Below are positions 26,300 to 35,665 of a DNA stretch of 64,000 nucleotides, in pieces (position 1 is the first letter of the stretch; each line of letters starts with the position of its first letter). Under the pieces are notes generated by a model, which worked only from the letters and a program-made list of their open reading frames with translations, searched no databases and was not told the origin of the DNA. Source of the DNA: Clostridioides difficile ATCC 9689 = DSM 1296. Its GTDB lineage: Bacteria > Bacillota > Clostridia > Peptostreptococcales > Peptostreptococcaceae. The position numbers were made by a program, and so were the translations under genes. The stretch is from positions 2,232,001 through 2,296,000 of the forward strand of contig NZ_CP011968.1 in assembly GCF_001077535.1 (NCBI RefSeq), written 5' to 3'.

Positions 26300-27670
26300 T
26301 TATTTAGTAATTTTTCTTTTAATATATTGACCTGTTGGATGTTCTTTAACATTACAACTTTGTACTACATGATTTCCTCTCAAAAATACATCTTCAACTT
26401 TACATTTAACCTTAAATCCTTCATATGGAGTATAATCTACATTTTGTTTTTGAGTTTTATAACTAATTGTTTCTTCTTTATTGATATTTAAAATGACTAT
26501 ATCTGCATCACTTCCTACAGCTATCTCACCTTTTTTAGGATACATTCCAAATATTTTTGCAGCATTCGTAGAAGTAACTTCCACAAACTTATTTACACTT
26601 ATTCTATTTTCTAAGACCCCATATGTATATAAAAGTGCTAACCTATGTTCAACACCAGGTGCTCCATTTGGTATCTTACTGAAATCATCAATTCCCAAGT
26701 CTTTTTGCCCCTTAAAATTAAATGAACAGTGGTCTGTGCCAACTGTTTGAATATCTCCACTAGACAATCCTTCCCAAAGGTAATTTATGTCTTCTTTTTT
26801 TCTTAAAGGAGGAGACATTACATACTTAGCACCCTCAAATTTATCCTTATTATATAAATTGTCTTCTAATAATAGATACTGTGGGCATGTTTCTACTATC
26901 ATATCTATATTTTTTTCTCTAGCCATTTTTACAGTTTCAAGTGACTCCCTACAACTTAAGTGGACTACATAGGATTTTGAATTAGATAATTTAGTTATAT
27001 CAGCAAGTCTTGAAACAGACTCTTTCTCAACTATGTTAGGTCTTGTAAGTGGATGATATTTTGGCTCTAAATTACCATTTTGTATATTTTCTTCTATCAA
27101 TACATCTAGTAAATCCCCATTTTCACAATGAAATCCAACTATACAACCTAAATCCCTTGCTTTCTTTAAAACCCTGTATATTGTTCCATCATCTACTTTC
27201 ATGCCATCATATGCCATATACATCTTAAAAGATACTATCCCATCTGAAATAAGTTTTTCCATATGATTAAATGTATCTTTATTTAAACATGTAATTGTCA
27301 TATGAAAACCATAATCACAATAACAATTTCCACTTGCTTTTTTATGATATGCTTCTACACCTTGCAGTAGGTTTTCCCCCTCATTGGCTTCTGCAAAATC
27401 TAGTATTGTAGTAGTTCCTCCAGCTATAGCTGCTCTTGTTCCTGTTTCAAAATTATCTGCAGTTGTAATAGAACCTGCATTCATATCAAAATGAGTATGT
27501 GTGTCTATTCCACCAGGAATTACAATTTTACCTGTAGCATCAATAACCTTATCACCATTTATTTCTAAGTTATTTCCTATTTCAACTATCTTTTCATCTT
27601 CTATCCTTAAATCACTTATATAAGTCTTATCAGAGGTAATTATAGTTCCACCTCTTAGTATTGTTCCCAT
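26300..27670 (-). CDS. hyuA: Hydantoinase/dihydropyrimidinase HyuA
   Basis: 456 residues, normal for D-hydantoinases. Metal-binding His58 and His60 are in GGIDTHTHFDM, the carboxylated lysine is Lys149 (SFKMYMAY), further histidines occur in FHCENG and VVHLSC, and the catalytic aspartate is in VGTDHCSF. It hydrolyses cyclic amides; within selenium/purine clusters it is assigned to opening a reduced purine-derived ring. It lies between the ygeY and aminohydrolase genes in the dpaL operon. A strong hairpin at 27741-27770 separates it from ygeY and may lower its expression or act as an mRNA-stability element. Confidence 0.85.
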   Translation of the reverse strand: MGTILRGGTIITSDKTYISDLRIEDEKIVEIGNNLEINGDKVIDATGKIVIPGGIDTHTHFDMNAGSITTADNFETGTRAAIAGGTTTILDFAEANEGENLLQGVEAYHKKASGNCYCDYGFHMTITCLNKDTFNHMEKLISDGIVSFKMYMAYDGMKVDDGTIYRVLKKARDLGCIVGFHCENGDLLDVLIEENIQNGNLEPKYHPLTRPNIVEKESVSRLADITKLSNSKSYVVHLSCRESLETVKMAREKNIDMIVETCPQYLLLEDNLYNKDKFEGAKYVMSPPLRKKEDINYLWEGLSSGDIQTVGTDHCSFNFKGQKDLGIDDFSKIPNGAPGVEHRLALLYTYGVLENRISVNKFVEVTSTNAAKIFGMYPKKGEIAVGSDADIVILNINKEETISYKTQKQNVDYTPYEGFKVKCKVEDVFLRGNHVVQSCNVKEHPTGQYIKRKITK

Positions 27671-27740
27671 ATATACCTCCTAACTTTTAAGCTTTAAAGT
27701 ATTTTCTAAGTATTGTAAAACTTTATTTAAAATTGTATTT

Positions 27741-27770
27741 TCTAAAGGTGCTATATTCAGCACCTCTAGA
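27741..27770 (-). terminator. Intercistronic hairpin between ygeY and hyuA
   Basis: TCTA-a-AGGTGCT pairs with AGCACCT-c-TAGA around a 6-nt loop. There is no real T run after it on either strand, so it is more likely a partial terminator or RNA-processing barrier than a full stop. Confidence 0.5.
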
Positions 27771-27802
27771 CTATATTTAAATAATTTATTGTGAACTAAA
27801 TA

Positions 27803-28990
27803 TTATTTTCCGTATACAGATTTTAATATTCCATAGTAACCTTCTGTTCCTACAAATAACTGTTCTTGCTCTATATACTCATCTATTGTGTGAGCAAGAT
27901 TTTCCTTAGAAGGACCAAATCCTATAGTTTTTATTCCAGCTTCACCTGCATAGTGACTTCCATTCGTACAGAATGAGTATTGAGTTATTTCTGAATCTAT
28001 TCCAGCTTCTTTTAATCCCTTATATGCTGCTTGAACAAATTCATCTTCTTCGTCATATAACCAACCTGGGAAGAATCTTTCACTTTCTATAGTATTTCCT
28101 GTATAGCAATCAGCTTTTTCAACCGCATAAGAAACTTTTGCATTTAATTCTGGGTCTTCTTTCATCATTTCATCTAATAAAGCTTGTATTGGAGCTAATA
28201 CGCCTTCTCTTGTTTCTCCAACTAATAATCTTCTATCAAAAGTAGCTTTGCAATAATCTGGCACTACTGATGCTCCTGGATATGGAGAAGATTTTATATC
28301 TGTTAAAACTAATATTCCATCACCTAAAACTGGATGAGTTGGAGGTACTAATTGTTGTATCTTTTGGATTACACTAGCCATTTTATAAACTGCATTTACA
28401 CCTTTTTCTGGATTAGCAGAGTGAGCTGGTTTACCAAAAGTTTCTACTACTATTTCTCCTCTACCTCTCTGACCAATCTTTAAGTTTAACTCTGAAGACT
28501 CACCTATTACAACATAGTCAGGTTGAACAGCCTTACTTATCTCTCTAGCTGAAACACCTTCAAATATTTCTTCATGAACAACACCTGCTACATATAGTTC
28601 TCCAGCAAAATCTCTATTAGTGTCTTTAGCAAAATACGCTACAGCAGACATCATTGCAGTATATTGACCTTTCATGTCAGAAGTTCCTCTACCATATATC
28701 TTTCCATCAACTATTTTTCCTTCAAAAGGAGGAACACTCCATTTACTTGCATCTGGAACTGGAACTGTATCTATATGTCCATCAAATAAGATTTTCTTAC
28801 CTGGCTTGTTACCTTTTATACATCCTACTATATTTCCATATCTATCTCTTGACCAACTATCAAAACCTAATTTTTCAAAAGACTCTTCTATTGCTTTTAC
28901 AACACCTTCTTCATTTCCAGAAGAACTAGGATTTTGAATTAATTTTTGGCATATTTCAGTTACTTCTTGTTTTCTTTGTTCGTTTAACAT
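27803..28990 (-). CDS. ygeY: YgeY-family M20 metallohydrolase
   Basis: 395 residues, the YgeY (selenium-metabolism-linked hydrolase) branch of the M20/ArgE-DapE family. Metal ligands appear as His72 and Asp74 (DGHIDTVPVPD), Asp105 (GTSDMKGQ) and Glu in VVHEEIFEG; HTIDEYIE near the C-terminus supplies the last histidine. The family cleaves amide bonds of small substrates; in purine-degrading clusters it is placed just before DpaL. It follows dpaL with a 126-bp gap, within the same sigma-54-driven operon. Confidence 0.88.
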   Translation of the reverse strand: MLNEQRKQEVTEICQKLIQNPSSSGNEEGVVKAIEESFEKLGFDSWSRDRYGNIVGCIKGNKPGKKILFDGHIDTVPVPDASKWSVPPFEGKIVDGKIYGRGTSDMKGQYTAMMSAVAYFAKDTNRDFAGELYVAGVVHEEIFEGVSAREISKAVQPDYVVIGESSELNLKIGQRGRGEIVVETFGKPAHSANPEKGVNAVYKMASVIQKIQQLVPPTHPVLGDGILVLTDIKSSPYPGASVVPDYCKATFDRRLLVGETREGVLAPIQALLDEMMKEDPELNAKVSYAVEKADCYTGNTIESERFFPGWLYDEEDEFVQAAYKGLKEAGIDSEITQYSFCTNGSHYAGEAGIKTIGFGPSKENLAHTIDEYIEQEQLFVGTEGYYGILKSVYGK

Positions 28991-29116
28991 TTCATTATCC
29001 CCCTAGATTTTTTATAATGTATGTATTTTATATACTTATATATTTTCTAAATTTTAGAACTTATATATCTTCTAAATATGTAAACCAATATCTAATAATT
29101 GCATTTTAGTAATTCC

Positions 29117-30331
29117 TTATATACTTGGATATTCTCCATCCCAAACTATACTTCTATATTTGTCAGGGTCAGTATCTCCTTCTGTGCTTATTAAAAGTAT
29201 TCTTGAATTTTCATCTAATTTTAAATCTTTTCTTAAATCTGCTAAATCTTCTCTTTCCATAGCTGCTACTAAAAGACCAGTTGTAACTGCTCCAGATTCT
29301 CCAGAAATTACCTTTTCATCACCATTTAAAGGATTACCTAATGTTCTCATACCTTTAGCAGAAACCCAGTCTGGTGCTGAAACAAATGCTGCTGCATGAT
29401 TTTTTAATACTTCAAATCCTATAGTATTTGGTTCTCCACAAGCAAGCCCTGCCATTATAGTTGGCATATCTCCTCCAACAAATCTTGGTTTTCCATCTCC
29501 AGCTTCTGCTGATTTATAGTAACAATCAGCTTCGTCAGCCTCTACTACTACTGTTATTGGGCATTCATCATATATTGAAGCAACATACCCTTGAACTGCA
29601 CCAGCAAGTGAACCAACTCCTGCTTGAACAAATACGTGTGTTGGTCTATCTACTCCATATTCTTTTAATTGCTCTATAGCTTCTTGAGCCATAGTTCCAT
29701 ATCCTTGCATTATCCACGCTGGTATTTCTTCATATCCGTCCCATGCTGTATCTTGAACCATTACTCCATGGTCATCAGCTTCTGCATAATCATTAGCTAA
29801 TCTTACTGCATCATCATAGTTTAAGTCTGTTATACTAGCATCTGCACCTTCTCCTTTAATTTTATTTAATCTAAATTCAGAAGAACCTTTTGGCATTAAT
29901 ACAACAGATTTTTGACCTAATTTATTAGCTGTCCAAGCAACTCCTCTACCGTGATTTCCATCTGTAGCTGTAAAGAAAGTTATTTCTCCTAATTTTTCTT
30001 TTATTTCTTTTGAAGTTAATTTGTCATACCCTAACTCAGATATATCTGTATCTAATCTTTGAGCTAAGTATCTACCCATAGAATAAGAACCACCTAATAC
30101 TTTAAATGCATTTAATCCAAATCTATAAGATTCATCTTTTACATATACTCCTGCAACACCTAATTTTTTTGCTAAACCTTCTAGGTTTGCTAATGGAGTT
30201 TCTTTATATTGAGGAAAGCTTTTGTGAAAATTTCTAACCTTAGTTATTTCTTCTTCATTTAAAAATTTGATACAATTTTCCTTATCGCCCTTTGGCAAAT
30301 TATTTACTTTCCATTTAATTTCTTTTAACAT
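29117..30331 (-). CDS. dpaL: Diaminopropionate ammonia-lyase (YgeX/DpaL)
   Basis: 404 residues, the usual length. PLP enzyme of the tryptophan-synthase-beta fold: the lysine that binds PLP is Lys77 in GLNAFKVLGGS, with ATDGNHGRGVAW as the cofactor/substrate loop and VGSLAGAVQGY as the phosphate-binding glycine-rich loop. It converts 2,3-diaminopropionate to pyruvate and two ammonia. In gut-bacterial uric acid degradation this is the last carbon-yielding step, which explains its place as the first gene of the dpaL-ygeY-hyuA operon. TTGGAGGT precedes the ATG and a sigma-54 site lies 48 bp upstream. Confidence 0.92.
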   Translation of the reverse strand: MLKEIKWKVNNLPKGDKENCIKFLNEEEITKVRNFHKSFPQYKETPLANLEGLAKKLGVAGVYVKDESYRFGLNAFKVLGGSYSMGRYLAQRLDTDISELGYDKLTSKEIKEKLGEITFFTATDGNHGRGVAWTANKLGQKSVVLMPKGSSEFRLNKIKGEGADASITDLNYDDAVRLANDYAEADDHGVMVQDTAWDGYEEIPAWIMQGYGTMAQEAIEQLKEYGVDRPTHVFVQAGVGSLAGAVQGYVASIYDECPITVVVEADEADCYYKSAEAGDGKPRFVGGDMPTIMAGLACGEPNTIGFEVLKNHAAAFVSAPDWVSAKGMRTLGNPLNGDEKVISGESGAVTTGLLVAAMEREDLADLRKDLKLDENSRILLISTEGDTDPDKYRSIVWDGEYPSI

Positions 30332-30378
30332 CTAAAATACCTCCAAATTATTGTTAAATTTTTATACTTTAATATATA

Positions 30379-30395
30379 AGCAATTAACATGCCAA
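30379..30395 (-). promoter_or_regulatory. Sigma-54 promoter of the dpaL operon
   Basis: The minus strand reads TTGGCATGTTAATTGCT; GG and GC are 12 bp apart. The predicted start is near 30368, giving a leader of about 37 nt before the dpaL ATG. A palindrome CATACAATGTATG at 30483-30495, about 90 bp upstream, is a candidate activator site. Between this and the terminator at 30632 nothing else is recognised. Confidence 0.8.
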
Positions 30396-30631
30396 TACTA
30401 AATATATACTAGATATTTTTCCATGACTCTTTAGTATAGAAATTGCAATGCTTTTATTATTTTTTCTTTTCTATCTTTAGTTCATACAATGTATGTAGAA
30501 TTTAATAACTAAAAAACCTTTTCTATCTTCTCACTTTTTAATTCTCATTTTTAAAATTTAAAAATAAATCTCAAAACACTTTGTTTCTATATTTTTTAAT
30601 ATAAAATTTATAAAATCTAAATTAAAACATA

Positions 30632-30666
30632 AAATAGTGATGCAATAATCTATTACATCACTATTT
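30632..30666 (-). terminator. Terminator after the flavodoxin-type gene
   Basis: Perfect 11-bp arms AAATAGTGATG / CATCACTATTT with a T run on the minus strand. It ends the permease-aminohydrolase-hydroxylase operon that starts at 38.7 kb, so dpaL depends on its own promoter. Confidence 0.85.
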
Positions 30667-30693
30667 GTATATATTCAATAATATAATAAATCT

Positions 30694-31365
30694 TTAGTGG
30701 TCTCTAAGAGGTGATTTTTCATCTTTTTTAACATCTAATTCTTCTTTTACGACATTCCATTTTTCAAGACCAAACTTAGAAACCATAACTGCCTCTGCTG
30801 CACCTTTTCCAAGTCTTTTTACTGTGTCCATACCTGTCTCATCCTCTTGGGCACCTTTTGCTTTTCCATCTTTACTCCATATTGTACCACCTATATAGCA
30901 TCCACCTAAACCTCCAGACACTAACATTTCATGCATTAGGAAGAAATTTATTATAGGAAGTTTTGTCAATTCTTGGCCACCATATCTAGTTCCACCAGTA
31001 GTTATAGCTGCACCAACCTTATTTTGAAGTTTTCCTGGATGAACTAAATACATTGGACGAAGTCTATTAAATACTGCTGTAAGTTGAGCAGTTATATTCA
31101 TATCATAAACTGGAGAACCTACTATAATTCCATCTGCCTCCAATATTTTTTGCTCTAATTCTTGGATATCATCTTTTATAATACACATAGTTTCTTTTCT
31201 TATACATGCATCACAATGTACACAAGGACTTATTTTTTTCCCTCTAACTGACCAATACTCAGTTTCTATACCAGGTATAGTTTCTGCTTCTTTCAAAGCT
31301 TCTAACACTGCATATTCTGTTGCTCCTTTACGTGGACTTCCACAAATACCTAATATCTTTGCCAT
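30694..31365 (-). CDS. Iron-sulfur flavoprotein / NADPH-dependent FMN reductase-like
   Basis: 223 residues. The flavodoxin-like FMN site is visible in ILGICGSPRKGATEYAV and IIVGSPVYDMNITAQL. A cysteine motif, CVHCDACIRKETMC, near residues 53-66 is characteristic of the 4Fe-4S iron-sulfur flavoproteins of anaerobes. Such proteins carry electrons between ferredoxin or NAD(P)H and partner enzymes. It is the last gene of an operon whose preceding genes are a molybdenum hydroxylase that lacks its own FAD subunit, so it may be the electron partner replacing that subunit. That pairing is inference. Confidence 0.78.
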   Translation of the reverse strand: MAKILGICGSPRKGATEYAVLEALKEAETIPGIETEYWSVRGKKISPCVHCDACIRKETMCIIKDDIQELEQKILEADGIIVGSPVYDMNITAQLTAVFNRLRPMYLVHPGKLQNKVGAAITTGGTRYGGQELTKLPIINFFLMHEMLVSGGLGGCYIGGTIWSKDGKAKGAQEDETGMDTVKRLGKGAAEAVMVSKFGLEKWNVVKEELDVKKDEKSPLRDH

Positions 31366-31447
31366 AATAATATCTCCTCACCAAATAAATCTATTTTTAT
31401 TATCTATTTACAAATACAATAAATTGTTATTTCTGCTTTAATTTCTA

Positions 31448-33664
31448 CTATTTTAATTTTATTGGTAATGAATGTATCTCTACATCAGTTGCATTATATA
31501 CTGCATTTGCAACAGCTGGCGCAACTGGTACAACGGCACATTCTCCAATACTCTTACCACCAAAAGGCCCAGCTTTTTCATAACCATCTACAAATGCAAC
31601 TTGACATTTTGGCATATCTACAGTTCTAAATAATTTATATGTTTTAAAATCAGTAGCTTTAGGTCTACCTTGTTCATCAAATGCCAATTCTTCACTCAAT
31701 GCGTATCCTAGACCCATATGAATCCCACCTTCTAATTGTCCTTCTAAATTTAGAGGATTTATAACTCTACCAACATCATGTACAGCTACAAAATCAACTA
31801 CTTTTATATCCTTAGTTTCTTTATCTACTAAAACTTCAGCAAAATGTACACCATAAGAAGTACGTCCAGCTGGTGAAGAATAATCTTCAACAACAGTTAA
31901 CTCTCTTAATGATTTACTTTGACTATATACTGCGACATCAGAAAGTGATGCTTTTACATTTTCATCAAGTTTACTAATTACACATCCATTGTCTAGATAT
32001 AAATCTTCTTTTGATGTTTCAAGTAATTTTTCTGCTTCTTCTAATATAAGATTTTTCAATTTCTCTGCTGTCTTTTTAGCTCCTCCACCTTCTACAAATA
32101 CCCCTCTACTTGCATAGTCACCAAGGTTGAATGTACATGCATCCGTATCAGTTTCAAATGTATCAACTTTATCAGGTGTTATTCCTAAAACTTCAGCTAC
32201 CATCATTGTTTGCATAGTTACAACACCATTACCCATATCATGAGCTCCTGTTAGTAGTGTCAACGTACCATCTTCATTTAATTTAAGAGTCAATGTAACA
32301 ACATCTCTATGTGCACCAAAAACTCCATTACCATGTGCACCTATTGCCATACCTATACCTCTTAAATATTTTCCTTCTTCTTTTGGAAGTTTTTTCTTTT
32401 CATCCCACTTAAACATCTTCTTACCTTGCTCTATACAATCCAATACTCTAGGATTTCCAAGAGAACCGTGGAAGATTATATCGACATCATCTGGCTCTAC
32501 TGCATTTTTATTTTGAAAATCGACTAAATCCATACCTATTTCCTTTGCTATTTTCGCAAATTGAGCTTGTTGAGCCATAAATATTTGAGGTGACCCATAG
32601 CCTCTCATAGCTCCTGCTATTGGTGTATTTGTATATACAGGCATCCCAGTAAACTTTATATTTGGTATTTTATAAACTTTAAATACTTTATGACTAAGTG
32701 CTCCTATAACATTTAAAGCACTTGATGCATATGCTCCTGTATTTGTATATATTTTTATGTCTTGTGCTATTACTTCACCATCTTTATTTACACCAGTTTT
32801 TAATTTTACAAAAGACCCATGACGAGTTCTTGTTGATATCATAGATTCCTTTCTTGTAAGAACCATTTTAACTGGTCTTCTTGTCATTTTTGATAATGCG
32901 GCTGCTACTGGTTCAATTGTAAGTTCTAATTTTCCACCAAATGAGCCTCCAATAGCAGGTCTTATAACTCTTACTTTATTTAATGACATCCCAAAAATTT
33001 GAGATAGTATTATTCTAAATCCAAATGTATTTTGGCAAGGTGTATGTACAGTTAATTTATCATTATAATCATAGTGTGCAATTACACTATGAGTCTCTAT
33101 TGCACTATGATGTATTGCTGGAGTAGAGTATTCATCTTCAAATATATAGTCACATTCCTTGAAGCCTTTTTCTACATCTCCCCCATTTATGTTGTTTTGA
33201 GAAACTATATTTGAATCTCCATGTATGCAGATAGCATCTTCTTTTATTGCATCTTGTATAGTAAATACAGCTGGCAATTCTTCATATTCAACTTTTATAA
33301 GTTTTACAGCTTTCTCTGCTATTTCTGGAGTCTCTGCAGCTACTGCTGCAACACGGTCACCAACAAATCTAACTGTATCTGAAAATATAACTTCATTTTC
33401 AGGTATTTTGTGCTCATAAAATCTTAATGAACCATTGTATTTTCTTTGTGATGTATTGAGATAAGTAGCTATAGCTCTAACACCTACTACTTTCTCAGCT
33501 TCACTTGTATCTATACTTTTTATTTTTGCATGTGCTACAGGGCTTAAAAGCATCTTAGCGTAAAGTACATTTTGTGGTTTCATATCAGCCACGTATTTCA
33601 TTTGACCAGTAACTTTTAAAGCTGCATCTTTTAGAGGGTATGATTTTCCTATTACCTTTTCCAT
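31448..33664 (-). CDS. Molybdenum hydroxylase large subunit, set 3 (no FAD partner)
   Basis: 738 residues of the xanthine dehydrogenase/aldehyde oxidoreductase large-subunit family. Motifs: PAIGGSFGGKLEL in place of GGGFGGK, MRGYGSPQ, and the active-site glutamate in GPFGGKSIGE. It is clearly more distant from sets 1, 2 and 4, which share GAKS[LV]GE. It follows the FeS subunit gene by 2 bp; no FAD subunit gene is near. This arrangement recalls XdhD of Escherichia coli or aldehyde oxidoreductases, which work with FeS alone. It may act on a different purine intermediate than the other sets. Confidence 0.87.
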   Translation of the reverse strand: MEKVIGKSYPLKDAALKVTGQMKYVADMKPQNVLYAKMLLSPVAHAKIKSIDTSEAEKVVGVRAIATYLNTSQRKYNGSLRFYEHKIPENEVIFSDTVRFVGDRVAAVAAETPEIAEKAVKLIKVEYEELPAVFTIQDAIKEDAICIHGDSNIVSQNNINGGDVEKGFKECDYIFEDEYSTPAIHHSAIETHSVIAHYDYNDKLTVHTPCQNTFGFRIILSQIFGMSLNKVRVIRPAIGGSFGGKLELTIEPVAAALSKMTRRPVKMVLTRKESMISTRTRHGSFVKLKTGVNKDGEVIAQDIKIYTNTGAYASSALNVIGALSHKVFKVYKIPNIKFTGMPVYTNTPIAGAMRGYGSPQIFMAQQAQFAKIAKEIGMDLVDFQNKNAVEPDDVDIIFHGSLGNPRVLDCIEQGKKMFKWDEKKKLPKEEGKYLRGIGMAIGAHGNGVFGAHRDVVTLTLKLNEDGTLTLLTGAHDMGNGVVTMQTMMVAEVLGITPDKVDTFETDTDACTFNLGDYASRGVFVEGGGAKKTAEKLKNLILEEAEKLLETSKEDLYLDNGCVISKLDENVKASLSDVAVYSQSKSLRELTVVEDYSSPAGRTSYGVHFAEVLVDKETKDIKVVDFVAVHDVGRVINPLNLEGQLEGGIHMGLGYALSEELAFDEQGRPKATDFKTYKLFRTVDMPKCQVAFVDGYEKAGPFGGKSIGECAVVPVAPAVANAVYNATDVEIHSLPIKLK

Positions 33665-33666
33665 AA

Positions 33667-34137
33667 TTATCTACCCCCTAATCTAGCTGCAGATAATTTT
33701 ACAGCTTCTATAATCTTTACATATCCTGTGCATCTACAGAGATTTTCTTTAAAAGCTTCTCTAATTTCATCTTCATTAGGAGATGCATTTCTATTTAAAA
33801 GAGCTTGTGTTGTTATAATCATACCAGGAGTACAATATCCACATTGTACAGCTCCAACTTCTATAAAAGCTTCTTGTATTGGATGAAGATTTTCTCCATT
33901 AGCAAAACTTTCTATAGTGTATATAACTTTACCTTCGCAGTTTTTTGCAAGAAGTTTACAAGATTTCATGTCAACTCCATCTATCAAAACTTTACATGCT
34001 CCACAACTGCCACTATTACAACCTTGTTTCGCTCCAGTTAGATTTAATTTTTCACGAAGTACATGCAAAAGAGTTTCATTCTTTTCAACTTCTATTTCAT
34101 ACATGTAATCATTAATATTTAATTTTATTTTTTCCAT
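33667..34137 (-). CDS. Molybdenum hydroxylase 2Fe-2S subunit, set 3
   Basis: 156 residues. First cluster cysteines in GCNSGSCGACKVLI, second cluster in QCGYCTPGM and NLCRCTGYVK. The C-terminal helix bundle is of normal length. Coupled to the set-3 large subunit gene with a 2-bp gap. It transfers electrons out of the molybdenum centre, with no dedicated FAD subunit encoded beside it. The RBS is AGGAGGAG shortly before the ATG. Confidence 0.88.
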   Translation of the reverse strand: MEKIKLNINDYMYEIEVEKNETLLHVLREKLNLTGAKQGCNSGSCGACKVLIDGVDMKSCKLLAKNCEGKVIYTIESFANGENLHPIQEAFIEVGAVQCGYCTPGMIITTQALLNRNASPNEDEIREAFKENLCRCTGYVKIIEAVKLSAARLGGR

Positions 34138-34198
34138 TTTCTCCTCCTACAGATAAACTAATGTTGTAATAGAATATTATTACAATCTTATTTTAATA

Positions 34199-35593
34199 TT
34201 AGTATAAGCTATTCCACTTATGTCCTTCCATTCTATTAGTTACATTAGCTCTCTTACATAATTCTTCTGCTGCATGTTGTGCATTAAGCAACACTTGTTC
34301 TTCACTTTCAATTGTAGTTACTTTTCCATTTTCAAGTATTACATTTCCATCAACTAAAACACTCTCTACATTGTGCATACTAGCTGAGTATACCAAAGTT
34401 GATACAGGATTGTGAAGAGGTATTGATTTTGGAGAAAGCATTGAGTTAAATATTACTAGGTCAGCTTTTTTCCCAATCTCCAAAGAACCTATTTCATCTT
34501 CCATTCTAAGAGTTCTTGCTCCCTCAATTGTAGCCATTTCAAGAACTTTCTCTGCAGAAATTGCCAGAGGGTCACAATTATTTACTTTGTGTTGTAAAGC
34601 TGTTAGTTTCATAAGCTCTACCATATCTTGTGCGTTATTACTTGCTGCACCGTCAAGACCTAAACTCACATTTATACCTTTTTTTAACATTTCTGGCACA
34701 GGTGCAACACCAGAAGCAAGATACATATTACTTGCTACATTATGAGAAACTTTTATGTCATACTTTTTAAGCATTTCCATGTCTTCATCAGTTATACATA
34801 CACAATGTACTGCTACAACTTCTGGACCTACTATACCCCATTTTTCAAGTAATTTTATATCTATTTCTCCATGTATATCCTTTGTTGCTGTTCTTGCAAA
34901 TTCTGTTTCAGATATATGAACTGTAAAATATGAATCATATTCTTTAACTATATTCCAAAGCATCTTACCCATTTCTTCAGATATAGCCCACATTGAAGAA
35001 GGAGCTACACAGATTTTTATTCTTCCATTTTCTGAATTATGATATTTTTCGAATACCCTTCTCAAATCTTTTTCAACCGTTTCCACATCTTCTATAAGCT
35101 CTTTGTGAATACCTAAATCTATACAACCTCTACCTACAACCCCTCTTATGCCTAAATCTTTATATGCCTTTACTATTCCATCTGTAAGTCCTGGTCTATT
35201 GTGAGTATGCATATAATCAACCATTGTAGTTATACCACTTTTTAAACCTTCCATACATCCAAGCATTGCAGCATCATAAGTATCTTGTTCTGTTAAGAAT
35301 TTTGCTGATGGAAACATCATTGTATTTAACCACTCATGAAGTGCCATATCATCACCTAAACCTTTTAATAACACTTGGAACAGGTGATTATGAGTATTTA
35401 TAAAGCCAGGGAATATTACTTTTCCATTAGCATCTATAACTTTTTTAGCATCAAGATACTTAGGCTCAATATCAACTGTATTTCCTATGTCCAAGATTCT
35501 GTCACCTTGAATAGCTATTGCTCCATCAAATATAACATCTCTGTCTTTATTAACTGTAACAATTATTGCATTTTTTATTAGTATATCAATCAT
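34199..35593 (-). CDS. Purine-type aminohydrolase, 8-oxoguanine deaminase/AtzB-like, copy B
   Basis: 464 residues from the ATG at 35593, which follows AAAGGGGGA. Metal ligands are in GFINTHNHLFQ, FTVHISET, AVHCVCIT and SLGLDGAASNN. It is a clear paralogue of the gene at 24876-26282, with the same family signature and C-terminus (EGHKWNSLY). It lies between the permease and the set-3 hydroxylase genes. Duplication of the aminohydrolase together with a permease and a hydroxylase suggests two parallel branches that treat different amino- or oxo-purines. Substrate not decided by sequence. Confidence 0.82.
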   Translation of the reverse strand: MIDILIKNAIIVTVNKDRDVIFDGAIAIQGDRILDIGNTVDIEPKYLDAKKVIDANGKVIFPGFINTHNHLFQVLLKGLGDDMALHEWLNTMMFPSAKFLTEQDTYDAAMLGCMEGLKSGITTMVDYMHTHNRPGLTDGIVKAYKDLGIRGVVGRGCIDLGIHKELIEDVETVEKDLRRVFEKYHNSENGRIKICVAPSSMWAISEEMGKMLWNIVKEYDSYFTVHISETEFARTATKDIHGEIDIKLLEKWGIVGPEVVAVHCVCITDEDMEMLKKYDIKVSHNVASNMYLASGVAPVPEMLKKGINVSLGLDGAASNNAQDMVELMKLTALQHKVNNCDPLAISAEKVLEMATIEGARTLRMEDEIGSLEIGKKADLVIFNSMLSPKSIPLHNPVSTLVYSASMHNVESVLVDGNVILENGKVTTIESEEQVLLNAQHAAEELCKRANVTNRMEGHKWNSLY

Positions 35594-35665
35594 CTTAAAT
35601 CCCCCTTTGAATACTTTCATTACAACATTTTACCATATGGTTTTCTCATATTATATCTAATACAT

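Noticed and set aside
28255-28270. Plus-strand TGGCACTACTGATGC as a sigma-54 site
   Set aside because: It lies inside the ygeY coding region, antisense, with a poor -12 element and no gene downstream.
11624-34137. Selenocysteine codons in the hydroxylases
   Set aside because: The large subunits read through without in-frame TGA. The selenium of these enzymes is a labile cofactor atom, not selenocysteine, so yqeC does not imply a SECIS element.
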